Of a DNA stretch of 64,000 bases, positions 25,601 through 35,900 are shown piece by piece. Source of the DNA: Oscarella lobularis (Eukaryota; Porifera; Homoscleromorpha; Homosclerophorida; Oscarellidae); assembly GCF_947507565.1 (NCBI RefSeq), contig NC_089189.1, forward strand, positions 1,116,001-1,180,000, read 5' to 3'. A program made the translations under genes and the position numbers. The notes under the pieces were generated by a model. The model was given only the letters and a program-made list of their open reading frames with translations, was not told where the DNA came from and did not search any database. Position 1 is the first letter of the stretch. Each line of letters opens with the position of its first letter.

Positions 25601-28600
25601 CACGGTTCGATGAACTCCAACTTGCAGCTGAAACCGGGCTTCGGCGCGCAGCGAAGAATCGCGTAGAACGTCTCGCCGAGTTGGGTGAAGACGGAGAAGC
25701 CGACGACGTTCTTGCCCACCGTGACGACTCGATCGGGTTTGATAACTTGCGTCTTATCCGGACGATATTTCGTGACGGCGACTTTGCCTTTGGCATCAGT
25801 TCGATAGGCGGCGACCCACGATTCCTGCGTGTTCTTTCGTCGTATGTGATGCTTGGGAAAGGTCGTGCCCAGACTCGTCTTACCGCTGTCCAAATAATCG
25901 GTGATCCATATGCGACGATTTTCGTAGAACATTCCCGTTCCCATCGAGTCGGTGTTCTCCGCGAGCGTGAAGTTCACGTTCGCCGGGCGCGAGAGCGTCG
26001 TCATGGAGCCTAAAGCCGATTTCAAAATGCCGTAGAGATTCCCGACGACGTCGCCGTTCGTCGTCTTATTGATCTTATGAACGTAGAGCCAGTCTTCGGC
26101 GATGACGACACCGATCGGCCCCTGAAGAATTTTCCCGTCCGGTTTATAGAGACGGTAGAGACGAAGGACGGTGCCGTCGTTCTTCTGCACGACGAGAATG
26201 TTCGGCTTTTGAAAATTCCCACCGGTGACGAACATGGAGAGAATGAAGTGCGTGCCGCTTTTATCGAGAGGCCAAATGCCCTCGACTTGATAGTCCTCGA
26301 ATAGTCCAGGAATGAAGACGCGATTTCTCTGGAGCACTTGCAAGTGCGTGTACTTGACCTTGAAGACGACATTTCGATACAAGTTGCTCGATCGGGGACG
26401 CACGTTGACGCACGTATCGGCCGAACAGTAGCCCAACGTCGTGTAATCGTCCAAGTCGCCGGCGTCGAGACCGGCGTCGACGAGTAGCAATTTCGCGAGC
26501 CAATCGCGCACCGTCTTCAAAATCTCCGGCGCTTTGACGGACAAGAATTCGGCGGCACTTCGAATGCGTCCGAGAATTTGCCCGTTGATGAACTCCTTGA
26601 TGTCGAAGACGATCGATTGGAATTTGATGACGACGCCGGTCGCCGCTTCGAGTGGCGGAAAGAAGGTTTCCTCCAAGAACGCCTGCAGTTTCATCGCCAG
26701 TTTTTCCGCCTCGTTGATGATGAACAGAACGGGATCGAATATTTCGTCGGGAACGGAGAGCGTCGTGAAGAAGTCGCACATTTGTCGAAGAGCGTTGGCG
26801 AAATTGTTAGCCACCTGGAGGACGTCGCCGACGGCGTTGAGAACGACGTCTCGCACTTCGTACCAGACCGTCTTTCCCAGTTGCACCAACTGATTCAACT
26901 CCTTCATAAACGGAAAACCGGCCAAGTCGATTTCGCGTCGCAATCGACCGGGCAACGACGGCAAGTGATCGGTACTAATCTCGCGACGACGTCGTCGAAA
27001 CGGCAACGACGGCAACTCGAGATTGATTTCGAACGTGAACCCGCCGAGAAGCGCATCGAGAACGCGTTTGCCCAAAGCGACCGCATCGGCGATGGAAACC
27101 GATTTCGCGAAGTCGATAACGGCGGTCACTTTATCGATGGCACGCTGCGTGAGATTTTCCAAGCGCTCGACGTATTCGTTCACCTTATCGACGACCGCCG
27201 TCAAATCGGCGATCTTTTTCGTATCGTTGACGATAGCCTGCGCGTCGGCGATCACCGACTCGACGTCGTCGATGAAAAGCTCGGCGCCGCAGACGGGCGA
27301 AATCGGTCCGTCGCCGCACACCTGCGTGACGTAGCCGACTAAATCGGTGAAATAGACGTCGGTCAAATAAATCAATCGACCGATGAAGTTGGAGATTTTT
27401 TCGGCGAGCGCTTCTATGGGCGAAACGGCGGTCTTCGTCACTTCGATCAGACCCTCGCCGATCGTGTCCGTCGTCGCGTTGACGAGATCGTTCCAGCACG
27501 TGATCATGCCGACGAATTTCTCCTCGTATTCGACGACGATGTCGACGACGCCGCTGAACGAACACGACGCTTCGAACGAGAGCGACACGCTATTCGCCGC
27601 CTCCTTGACCAAGCCAATCGAATCGATGAAACCGTTGACGCGATTCGCGACCGACGTTATGCCGTCGATGATGTTCTGAACGAACTCGATGCCGCCGGAG
27701 AGATACTCGATCGCCACGGCGGCCGCCTCTCGCAACGAGTTCAAGAGCTTGTCTCGCATGCCTTCGAGAATCGATCGCAATTTATCGAATCCCTCGTCGA
27801 TGAGTCCCGTGACGAAATCGCGTCCTTTCGTCGCGTATTCGACGAACGACTTCGAACTCGATATGTGTCCTAATATCTCGTTGATCCATTTCGCCACGTC
27901 GAGCGTTTTGTCGAGCACGTCGTTGATGTTGCCCGTCAGCGAGACGATTTCCGGCACGCCTTCGCCGACGAACGCGACGACGTCGTTCACGTCGCGCGCC
28001 ATCTGAACGAATTTGATGAATTCTTCGCTCGCATTGAGATACTTTTGCATTGGCTTCAGTTTCTCGTCGATAACGTCGGCGAAATCTTCGATCTTACTGT
28101 CTATGAAATCGCGTATGCTGTTCGTGAAGTTCTCCGCCAGTTCATTGAATCGCGTCATGACGGCGTCGTCGATGAACGTCGACACTTTCTCTATGCTTCT
28201 CGTCATTAGATCCTGTATGATTTCGAAGAGATCGACCGTCGAAAGGAGACTGATGTTAACGGGGAAAGCGTCGAAGACTTGCGCCGACGCGTTGCGAAGG
28301 AAACCCTGGACTTTGTCCGTCAGGTTGGCGACCGCTTCTTGACTCGTGTTCACCGCGATTTCGACGTAACGGTTCACGGTCGCGAGACCCTTTTCGATGG
28401 GACCGCACACCTGCGCTTCTACCTTGGTGATAGCCGTCTTGACGGGCCCCAATGCTTTGCCCACGAGACTCGGATTCAAGAGCGCCTTCTTGCCGAGATC
28501 TTTCACGAAATCTGCGACGTCGGCGACGGCCGTATAGCCGCTCAACTGATCGCGAAAAGCGTCGATAGCCGATTGAGACGAGACGAGAACTCCTCGCATT

Positions 28601-31600
28601 TTCCCGACGAAAACTTTGAAGTCTTCGGCGAGTTTCTTACCCGCCGCTTCGCCCTCTTTGAAGCCGTCCCGAAAGCCGCTGGCAAGGGACCTAGCGTAGT
28701 CGATAAAAGTATCGAAAAAGCCGGATAAATCGAGTATTTCTTGAAGAGACGACGAGGACGACGAGGAGTCGCCGGGAGAAGCGGTAGTGGGACTCGATCC
28801 GCCGCCACCACCGGCAGGCGACGTCGGACTCAAAGTCAATGCCGTTGTTGGACTCGAGCTGCCGCCGCCGCCACCAGGCGACGTCGGACTCGAAGTCAAT
28901 GCCATAGTCGGACTCGAACCGCCGCCGCCTCTCACTCCGGCAAGCTTCGCAACGAATCCCTTGAGCGACGCAAGAAGACCGGTATCGTCTTCCTCATCCG
29001 ACTTAACGGAGTCGTCGTAGTTGAGAAGCGCCGAGGCGACGTCGCAGAGCAACTTGCCGAACTCGGCCGACACGTCTTCGGGTATTGCGTCGACTATAGC
29101 AGTTATTTGGTCTATAATTCGCGTCGCGTTTTCGACGAACTCGTTCAGCGTGTCGATGGGATCGGTGACGTAGCGAATGATCGAGTGGCACAGATCGGAC
29201 AACTTCTGCAACTTCTTCTTCACGAACTCGTTCAATTTGTCCTTGAGATCTTGCACGATTTCGCGCGCGAACGTCAGGTCGCCGACACGACTTATGAAGC
29301 TCTTGATCTTATTGATGAAGTCGACGGCGACGTTACTCACGTTGATCGCCTTGTCGAGAAAGCCAATCGCCTGCTCCATGACGTTCAAGAAGGGAAGCAC
29401 GGGCTCGAGAATTTTGTCTACGCTGGAGAAGGTATCATCAAGAAAATCGAGAATTTTCACGACGAATTTGACGAGAGGAGCGAGCGCGCTTCGCACGCTT
29501 CCAACCGCCTTCTCCGCCGTGTCAATGACGGTGTTGAGCAGATTGGAGAGAATCGTGTTCTTGAACGAGAGACCCGCTTGAAAGGCGGCGCGTCCGTGAA
29601 CGATATCGAAACGAAGACCGAACGCGCTTACGTACGCATTGACGTCGTTGAAAATATCGAATTCGACTCGACCGTCGAAAATCGATAAATAAACGCGCGC
29701 GAGATTGCGAAAGATGGCCTTGAAGCGCGCCTTCACTTTATCGGCGCCGAAATCCTTACCGAATTCCTTATTCACGCCGAACGCCTGATCGACAAGCGGC
29801 TTGAGCGCCGTCTCGAGAAACTGCTCCAACTTGGAGTCGCGTCTCGCTCGAGTCAGATGCCGTTGCTTCGTCTCCTCGACCGTCGTCAATATTCGTCCGC
29901 GTTGGAGAACTTCACGTGATCTATCATCGAGACGAGTCGAGAAGAAATTCTTCAAGTGCTTCTCCACATCGGGATAGCGAACAATGGACTCGTGATAGAG
30001 AGAGGCCAGCGCTTCGACGCCCTCTCCACTCAACTCGTCGGCGTGACTCAACATCGCGTCCATAGCGGCCAACTTCTCCGCTTCCGTACGATTTTTATCG
30101 ACGATTATTCGAACGTAAACGGGTTCGACTTTCGTCCACGTCATGTGACGCATGCCGTAGATGGCGGCGCGACGAACGTTCGTCTGATTGTGCTGCGCGA
30201 ACTCGAGCAGTCGAACGAAACTCGCGTCGTGACCGGCGTTGCCCAGAGCCGCCGCGTAGACGACCGCGTGATCGTCGAACTGACTCCACAGTTCGTTGGA
30301 ATCGTGAACGGGACAGGCGACGAGTCGCGCTTCGAGATGAGCGACGATGTCGCGCGCTATCGGATCGTCGCCGCGCTCGTTCGCCTTGCGCGCGAGCCGA
30401 CCCAACGACAAGGCGGCGGCGTGACGCGAATCCATGTCGAATACGTCCGACGTCGTCGACGTCGTCGTCATGGTAACCGATTTCAAATGATCGACGAGAC
30501 GCGGATTCGGATCGTCGACGCCGTGCGTCGCGATGAGAAGATCGGAGAAGCGTTCCGAGGCGAGCGAATCGTTTCGCATCAGACGTACGAGACAGTCTTG
30601 ACCGTAGTGCGACCCGGCGAGCGCTTGGATGACGTGTCGCCAGCGAAACGACGACGGATTCTCGCCGTTGCATATCGCGTCGACGGCGCGTCGAGCGGAA
30701 ATCGCGTCCTTCCGTATGACGGACATCAGCTTTAATATGCATTGGGATCTTTCGGCAACGGCTGCTTCTTTCGTCACGCAATTCATCAATTGAAAAGGAT
30801 CTGACGTCATTCGAATTTCCTCGTCGCCGATTCCCGCTATTGGGGTCGTGTCCGGTCGTTGCAGATTGTCTTTGACGGCGATGTCGTCCTGACGATAGGC
30901 GTTCAGGTCGACGCCGGCGGATCGGCGGCGGCGACGACGCTGCGCGCTCGCTCCGTCGCAGATGCGCGCGAATTCCAATTTCGAGAGACCGCGTATGTTC
31001 AAGTCGGCGTTCGATCGACGATGCAGGGTGTCCGAGTCGACTCGCAAGCCCTTGGCGGAATGGGGCAGATAGCCGGAGATGTGTCGATGCGCCGAACGAA
31101 TGAAGCTAAAGAGAAAAACAAAAGATCGACTTCGCGTTGAGAACAATCCTTCGTGAGAACGCAATGTATGTGTACCTCTTGTCTTCCAGATGAACGAGAT
31201 GTTGTCTTTCTTCTTCTCTTCCGCCTGGTTTCGTGTTCTCTTGCGAAAATTCGGCGTAGTCTTCGTGTCTGTGCGTCTTGACGATGCGAAATGCTCCCGG
31301 TTGCGTGCCGGGCGTGATCGAGAAGCGTCCGCGATGCGATCCGCTCTCGTCCGCGTCGTCCGATTCGTATTCGACTTCGTCGCTGATCGTCAAGTTGATG
31401 CTCAGCGCGGCGAGGATGCCTAGATGAGTAACGGTTCGTTATCCCCCGAAAGGAGCCCCACCGAACTTCCCACCTTTTTTCAGCGCCGTCGCCTCCGGAT
31501 CGGTGTCGCTCGGATAATATACGGACCGAACAAGTCCTCGGCTGTCTTGAACGAAGAAGAAATCGTCGGCGAACAACTTTTCCAGTTGGCTGTCCACTTG

Positions 31601-32272
31601 TCCACGTTTGACGATGGCCAGGCCTTCGCTGACGACCTTGCGAGTATTCTTAACGTCCATTTCGACGAGCCACGACCCATCGTACTCTTCGACAACGGCG
31701 AGCGTGACCTAGCAAACGGGAAAAACGATCATGAACAGGGCCGGCGAAATTTTTTGCGCGGCAATGCGCGCTCTGCGCGCTAGACTCGAGGTATTGCCAA
31801 TTACTGTATTGACACAAAAAAATTTTTCCGTGGAAGAAAACCATTTTTGGTGCAACGAGTTATCAAACATGCCAGAAGCCCACCGAAAGCTTAGAAACAT
31901 TCTATTTTTAGCATTCGAACCGTCTAATGTTTCAAGAATTAATAAATTATTTAAAAAATTTTTGTCGCGCCTGATGTAGGCAAAAAATGACTATTTGAAG
32001 CGTAAGATGAAAAAAGAACTCAAAGCCTTAGTAGAAGCTAAAAAACTCCCCAGACTCACCGTAGCGGCCATCCCAAAGCCTCCGCTCTGGGTCGATCGAA
32101 ACTCGACCTGCATCGTGTAGTCGTACTCGAGACATCGTGCCGAGACCGCGGAGTAGCTCAGCGTGATTGCGTCAGCGCCTTCGGCGAGCTCTTCTCGCGA
32201 ATACGAACGATATCGCGCTTGGGCCGAGCACAGGACGACGGCGAGCAGTGTCAGGACTCGGCGGGTAACCAT
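2418..32272 (-). CDS. Giant receptor tyrosine kinase with N-terminal vitellogenin-type lipid-transfer module (about 9,050 aa, about 37 exons)
   Basis: A predicted single-pass membrane receptor. Order from the N-terminus: signal peptide and vitellogenin-N module, amphipathic helical region, beta-rich region, about 28 FN3-like repeats, a second beta-rich region, 2 more FN3-like repeats, 3 Calx-beta, cadherin, GCC2/GCC3 repeats, TSP3, EGF, cadherin, EGF, DUF4215-like Cys repeats, tandem cadherin-like repeats, Thr/Pro stalk, one TM helix, tyrosine kinase, acidic tail. Exons 1-4 are 32272-32060, 31708-31474, 31419-31176 and 31105-13090 (213+235+244+18016 nt, exactly 6,236 codons). All later junctions down to the kinase keep phase. 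Catalytic motifs are present (GEGFFGVV, VACK, HRDLACRN, DFG, SDVW). Extracellular lipid or lipoprotein sensing coupled to phosphotyrosine signalling is inference from the domains. No stop codon, promoter-like gap or phase break separates the two halves, but no transcript evidence is available. Confidence 0.8.
4700..7897 (-). other. Exons 10-27 of the giant gene: tandem cadherin-like repeats
   Basis: Eighteen small exons with introns of about 50-60 bp (a few longer), phase-consistent throughout. They encode repeats of a cadherin-like/CSPG-type fold with motifs ITVSDGTYN, INVNDRPVLLLNG, VSVIVVNDRPVL and RERNDPPVLDLG, LADGIRVSDEDVED and YQGLLNDITYIN. The last exons read TLADEPRVFIGDSL and VTLWDNGFNS. 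These link the Cys-rich part to the juxtamembrane stalk. One intron (5588-5638) has a GC donor. Confidence 0.7.
7947..9457 (-). other. Exon 9 of the giant gene: Cys-rich domain, furin-type sites and DUF4215-like repeats
   Basis: Starts with about 130 residues of evenly spaced cysteines (YDCAEYVACAHRAFTCDN...) that loosely recall stanniocalcin; this is a weak impression. Then come two basic sites (SRKRRQ and RHRRSV, about 8840-8875) and four or five Myxococcus-type Cys repeats with the signature CGNG/CGDG, EECDDGN/ECDDTNTASGDGCSS and GYNC. The donor at 7946 is GTATGG and the intron is 49 bp. Confidence 0.7.
9513..10887 (-). other. Exons 6-8 of the giant gene: GCC2/GCC3, TSP type-3, EGF, cadherin, EGF
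   Basis: Exon 6 (10887-10723) completes a GCC2/GCC3 repeat (CQPCPKGTYQESSRGRNCTKC). Exon 7 (10662-9685) starts with thrombospondin type-3 repeats (DNCPLDANTDQSDGDSDGRG), two EGF modules and two cadherin repeats (LDENDNTPTFDQ). Exon 8 (9629-9513) is a single calcium-binding EGF (DIDECASSPC). All junctions are phase 1, typical of shuffled extracellular modules. Confidence 0.75.
10950..12768 (-). other. Exon 5 of the giant gene: Calx-beta repeats, cadherin, GCC2/GCC3
   Basis: About 606 residues. Three Calx-beta-like repeats are visible; the clearest has GVVEFVSDETTVIESDGG and GTAISGDDFSLLDG. One cadherin repeat follows (INDNAPVFAV, ASDADPGLNGLLRYNISGG), then CPPGEF and CDDCPLDTYQ of the ephrin-receptor-like GCC2/GCC3 fold. 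Calx-beta next to cadherin recalls adhesion receptors such as GPR98 and FREM proteins. Ends in phase 1. Confidence 0.75.
13090..15660 (-). other. Exon 4, last part: beta-rich insert, two more FN3-like repeats and a furin-type site
   Basis: About 540 residues with propeller-like strands (VANLQYVAFVWERD, LVIVVYNDKLLFFNAS) precede a Cys-rich patch around 14150-14220 and two further FN3-like repeats (VDFTPPVAGEVYDG and IIDPTPPVVHFVRDG). Near 13150 is SSSRRRRRST, a strong furin-type site. The exon ends at 13090 with CGG followed by GTAAGTAA. The next exon starts at 12768 in phase 0. Confidence 0.65.
15660..24680 (-). repeat. Array of about 28 FN3-like repeats (about 105-115 aa each) in a single exon
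   Basis: Each unit has an Ig-like FN3 strand pattern with a tryptophan early on, a YY.V/VRA.N.AGL strand near the end, then SDGV.ID.TPP joining to the next repeat's G.VYDG. The boundary motif varies (IDTTPPVL, VDYTNPVC, LIDFTPPVPGEVYDG). Similar repeats are known from cnidarian, sponge and lancelet extracellular proteins. Many N-x-S/T sites are present. No intron interrupts the array, so it probably grew by unequal exchange within one exon. Confidence 0.75.
24680..26490 (-). other. Exon 4, middle: beta-rich region of unknown family
   Basis: About 600 residues between the helical region and the FN3 array. The first part has repeated strand-turn patterns that could be a beta-propeller (GIWPLDKSGTHFILSMFV, GVVIAEDWLYVHKINK). 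A basic site TRSKRQT lies near 25240. The second part is a hydrophobic beta stretch with paired cysteines (YMTVGGQVSIQAALLRVGIR, CGSWKPWSC). I do not recognise the family. Confidence 0.5.
26490..31105 (-). other. Exon 4, first part: LLT helical domain and long amphipathic helical region
   Basis: From 31105 to about 29800 the protein reads as HEAT-like helices of the vitellogenin-N superhelix. A short beta segment follows around 29640 (YLSIFDGRVEFDIFND). From about 29620 to 26490 there are about 1,000 residues of repeated amphipathic helices of the type IDTAEKAVGSV, VVKILDFLDDTFSSVDKIL and AIGFLDKAIN, comparable in character to apolipoprotein lipid-binding helices. Basic runs RRRRRR (about 30925-30942), RRRRRE (about 26985) and RLRRE (about 26937) are possible furin sites. 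Lipid binding is inferred. Confidence 0.6.
28740..28935 (-). repeat. Gly/Ser/Pro linker made of three imperfect direct repeats
   Basis: Inside the helical region of the giant gene. Three imperfect units of about 50 bp encode GGGGSSPTMALTSSPTSPG-like sequence, followed by a serine run. On the plus strand the units share CAGGCGACGTCGGACTC. Probably a flexible linker and a slippage-prone site. Confidence 0.8.
31176..32272 (-). other. Exons 1-3 of the giant gene: signal peptide and vitellogenin-N beta-barrel
   Basis: The start at 32272 gives a hydrophobic leader (LTLLAVVLCSAQA). About 210 residues follow with the strand pattern of the large lipid transfer (vitellogenin/apoB/MTP) N-terminal domain: a strand ending FGMAATVTLAVVEEYDGSW across the first intron, FFFVQDSRGLVRSVYYPSD, then KKGILAALSINLTI across the second. 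The last corresponds to the family motif usually written KRGIL. Intron 1 (31709-32059, 351 bp) is long for this locus. The helical half of the domain continues in exon 4, with Cys pairs as in NCVTKEAAVAERSQCIL. Confidence 0.75.
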
Positions 32273-32977
32273 GGCGAGTTACGCACCCTTCAAAAACTGC
32301 AGGGCGTGGTGACGTCTAGTTCGTGTCGGAATGAAGGTGAGATCGAGGCAACGGTCTCTTGTAACTAGGGATGTTCCCTTCACTTCCCTAGTTGCAACAA
32401 TTAGGGATGGCTCGCAACGTCCCGTGAAGCCACTTATTGATCAGACAGACCCTTTCACATAGGAGATGAAGGATCTCTTTTAAGCGTTACATGCTAATGC
32501 TTTGGCTTTAGCTAACTGGTACATCCTCCTAAAGAAAATTTACATTCAGCGCCAGGAAAACGGTATGCCTGCTACGTCGTACTAACTATTGATGCCACAT
32601 GCAACATACGCACGCTATCAGACCTGGCTCGGTCGACGTTTCAATACCGACGGACGCGGTGGCGGGCGGTGGTGTCACGTATCGGGTCCACCTGTGTTCT
32701 CAATAGAGAACCTAAACAGAATGAATTTACATGTATCAGAGCACGATCCTTTTAAGTATGAGTACACGTTTAATTCATTAAATTTGCAACGTCACAAGCC
32801 GAATCGACCCCACAACGGCGACAGGTAATTATTTTAAAAATTAATCTCGGGTTAACAATACGGTCTGTGTATAAGTTTTAAATATCGTGCCTCTGATTAA
32901 TTAATTAATTAATTAATTAATTATTAAACCGTTCACGAGCGAGGTCGGAAGCTATCAAATTTCGCGTCGAAAGGAGG
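32273..32977. other. Spacer between the giant gene and the second RTK
   Basis: Promoter side of the giant gene and 3' flank of the upstream RTK. A hairpin-like inverted repeat AACTAGGGA / TCCCTAGTT lies at 32363-32393. Positions 32600-32720 resemble stalk exon 29 (34915-34985) and 32786-32826 resemble stalk exon 28 in reverse orientation. A (TTAA)n-like tract lies at about 32900-32928. No coding gene seen. Confidence 0.5.
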
Positions 32978-35900
32978 CTAGGAGTCGTCGTCGTCGTCGT
33001 CGTCGTTTGAGTCATGTGATTCAGGTACTTCGTTATTGACGATTGCATCTCCTCCAGCGTCAGCGTCTGGGCTCATCTCTCCCGACTCGGGCGACGCGAT
33101 ATCCCACAACTCGCAGGAAGAGCTAAAATCGAGTTGGAGGTACATCGTCGGCTTCTTTTCTTCGAGAACTTTTCCCAGATCCTCGGCAAGAACGCTGAAC
33201 GCCGGACGACGCTCGGGCTCGGCGCACCAACATTTCGACATCATGTCGTACCTTGAGGGAGAAAAGGTTTGTATTGAAAACGGAATCGAAGGCTCACAGT
33301 TCTTCCGAGCAATTGGCCGGACGCGGTAGACGCTCGCCGGCGAGTAGATGAGACGGAAGATCCTTCGTCGAAACGGCGGAATAGGGAAAACTGCCTATAA
33401 TTCAAAATAAAAAGAAATTCACACGAACGCACTTGAAAAAAACTTCCACTCGCACCTAGAGTGCATATTTCCCACATGACGACCCCAAAAGACCACCTAG
33501 AAAATATGACGTCATAAAAAGATTCTTCCTTTCTTTATTTAATCTCTTTTTGTACGTACACGTCGCTTTGTTCGGTGAAGACGCGATCGGCGATCGCTTC
33601 GACGGACATCCATCGGAGGGGAAGACGTCGCGTCGTCTTCTGCGGATATATGCCGTCCTGGTGGACGGCTCTCGCCAGGCCGAAGTCGGACACTTTGAGT
33701 AGCTTGTCGGCGACGACGAGAACGTTACGGCAGGCCAAGTCTCGATGAACGAGACCCTTTGCCGAGAGATATTCCTACGTCACGAGTGTCTATATAGACG
33801 TATAGGATTAAATACATATTTATCTCTCACCATTCCCGACGCAATTTGCCAAGTGAACGACAATAGATCAAGAGAGGTGAATTCGACTTCATCTTGCTTC
33901 ACTTTGCCTGGCACGTTCACGTAAGGATGCGTAGGTCGACGCATGGGCACGAAAGCCTAACGCAAAAAAAGAAAACCAAACTACTGAAATTCTCGTCCGT
34001 TGCAGTGCACAAAGAGTAAACGTGCCTTGTTGTCACACGCTAACGATTGCTTTCGTTTCTCCGACCACTGTAATACAAATACATATGAATATATATTGCA
34101 GTACGTTGAGTCTTCTTACGCGGCCTCTTCCTTTTATGAGATAATTGTATAGGTCGCCGTGCGAACAGTATTCGATGATCAGGCAAACGGGATGGCTTCT
34201 CGTCATGCAACCGATCATGCTCACTATGTGCTCGTGCTGTCCAATGCGTTTCATCAACTTAATTTCCTCCAATAATTCCAACTGATCCTCGTAGGTCCCG
34301 TTTTCTGAAAACGAGAAAAATAATTTAATTATTAAAATAAAGTTTTAAAATTAATTAATTAAAAAATAAATAATGCTAAACGTACCTTTGAGCATTTTAC
34401 AAGCGACCAATGTCCTGATCTTTCGGAGGCTGCTGCTTCGACGCCTCGTCGACGGATCTCGTCTCGTGCTCATATTGAGTCGTTTCTGCGTCATGGGCGG
34501 CGTCTCCGATCCGTGATTCACTTCGCCTCGAAGCACGACGCCGAAGAAACCCTCGCCCATCACGTCGAGCAGTCGCACGTCCCGCGGCTCGATTTCCCAC
34601 TCGTCGGGCGGCTCGAACGACGACGGCAAGGCGACGATCGGCGGACGATAGTTAGACAATTGCATTCGGGTCTCCGACGCCATCGAGTAGCGTCGCTTCG
34701 CGCGACGAACGTAGGTGACGGCGTAAGTGACGGCGATAGTGACGATGAGAGCGACGACGAGAACGGAGACGCCGACGGAGACGACGATCACCAGAGGAAA
34801 GTCCGCACTTGTGGCGTCGTCAAAAGCACGGTCATTTTCTATAAGAAAAGAAAAAGTGAGAGAGTACAGAAAGCCTAAAGGCCGTGTGTAGGATGTATGC
34901 TACTACTGTATGAGACCTGGCTTGGTCGGTGTTTTGGCGGTGTAGCCGTCACTTGTTGGCATCGTCTGAGTACTTGATGGAGAACCTAAAGAGAGGCAGT
35001 GGCTTTATAGCATATAGAGCCCACGCCAACCACTAATCGTATATAACACGCTATACCTGTCTCCGTTGTAGGATCAACTTCAGCTGGCGACGTTGCCTCC
35101 GGTGGAGGAGGACCTAAACCGGAGAGACCATAGTCAAATAAACCAAAGATATAATATCTATTGATTACAGGTGCTGTTCTTCGCGTCCCTAAGTATCAAC
35201 AGCAAACGCTTGGTCGGATCTCTCACAGAGAACTATATCATATAATATAAAGGCACTCTGCTTTTAAAAAGTGGTAGGGACGCTACCGTCACGGTGATGC
35301 GAGTGCAGAGCGGCTGCCAGGACCAGTGGAGATTTTCGGTTGTTCTCACTGTCGTCTCGCTAAAACTTGAAGAGAGGCCGTCGCTGATTCGGAGAACCAT
35401 GTCTCGTCGTATTTTGAATTTGATCTCGAGAGGAACCAGGCCACGTTCAATCCGACTCTCGAGAAACTTGAGAGAATAGGAAAAACGGTTGCAGCGAGCG
35501 CTTCCGGTGTCTGCAAAAACGAGCGAGCACCATTTATTTATCTAGATTTAATTAAATAATCTAAAATATAGGTTTTCTTACGCGGAACGTGCAACGTCAC
35601 AGCAGAATCGTCTTGTCGGTCAACGACAAACGTCTCGTTCTCCACCAACGCGTGCATCTAATAGGAAATAATTAATTGGTCAATATTAATTAAAACATTC
35701 ATTTTGCCTACGCACTTCCACCGTTAAAATACAACTGGGCCGCAGATCGTCCAGCCAAAATTCAGTAACATTCTAAGAGTAAAATCAGAGTCCACCACGA
35801 TAATACTTAACAGGGTTCTGCCCAGAAATTTATAAGTGTGGGAAGAGGGTCTATTATGCTGGAAGCAATACCCCAAGAAAAATTTTATAGAGGCGTGATT

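Noticed and set aside
25078-26013. Plus-strand open frame of 311 codons
   Set aside because: Antisense to the beta-rich part of the giant exon; no domain seen.
28740-28935. Repeat tract considered as a CRISPR-like array or tandem satellite
   Set aside because: The units are coding, contiguous and lack spacers; they form a Gly/Ser/Pro linker in frame.
13030-31164. Treating the 18-kb open frame as a complete single-exon gene
   Set aside because: Its first residues before 31105 are intron sequence, and its end after 13090 reads through a GTAAGTAA donor. Splicing to exons on both sides keeps phase.
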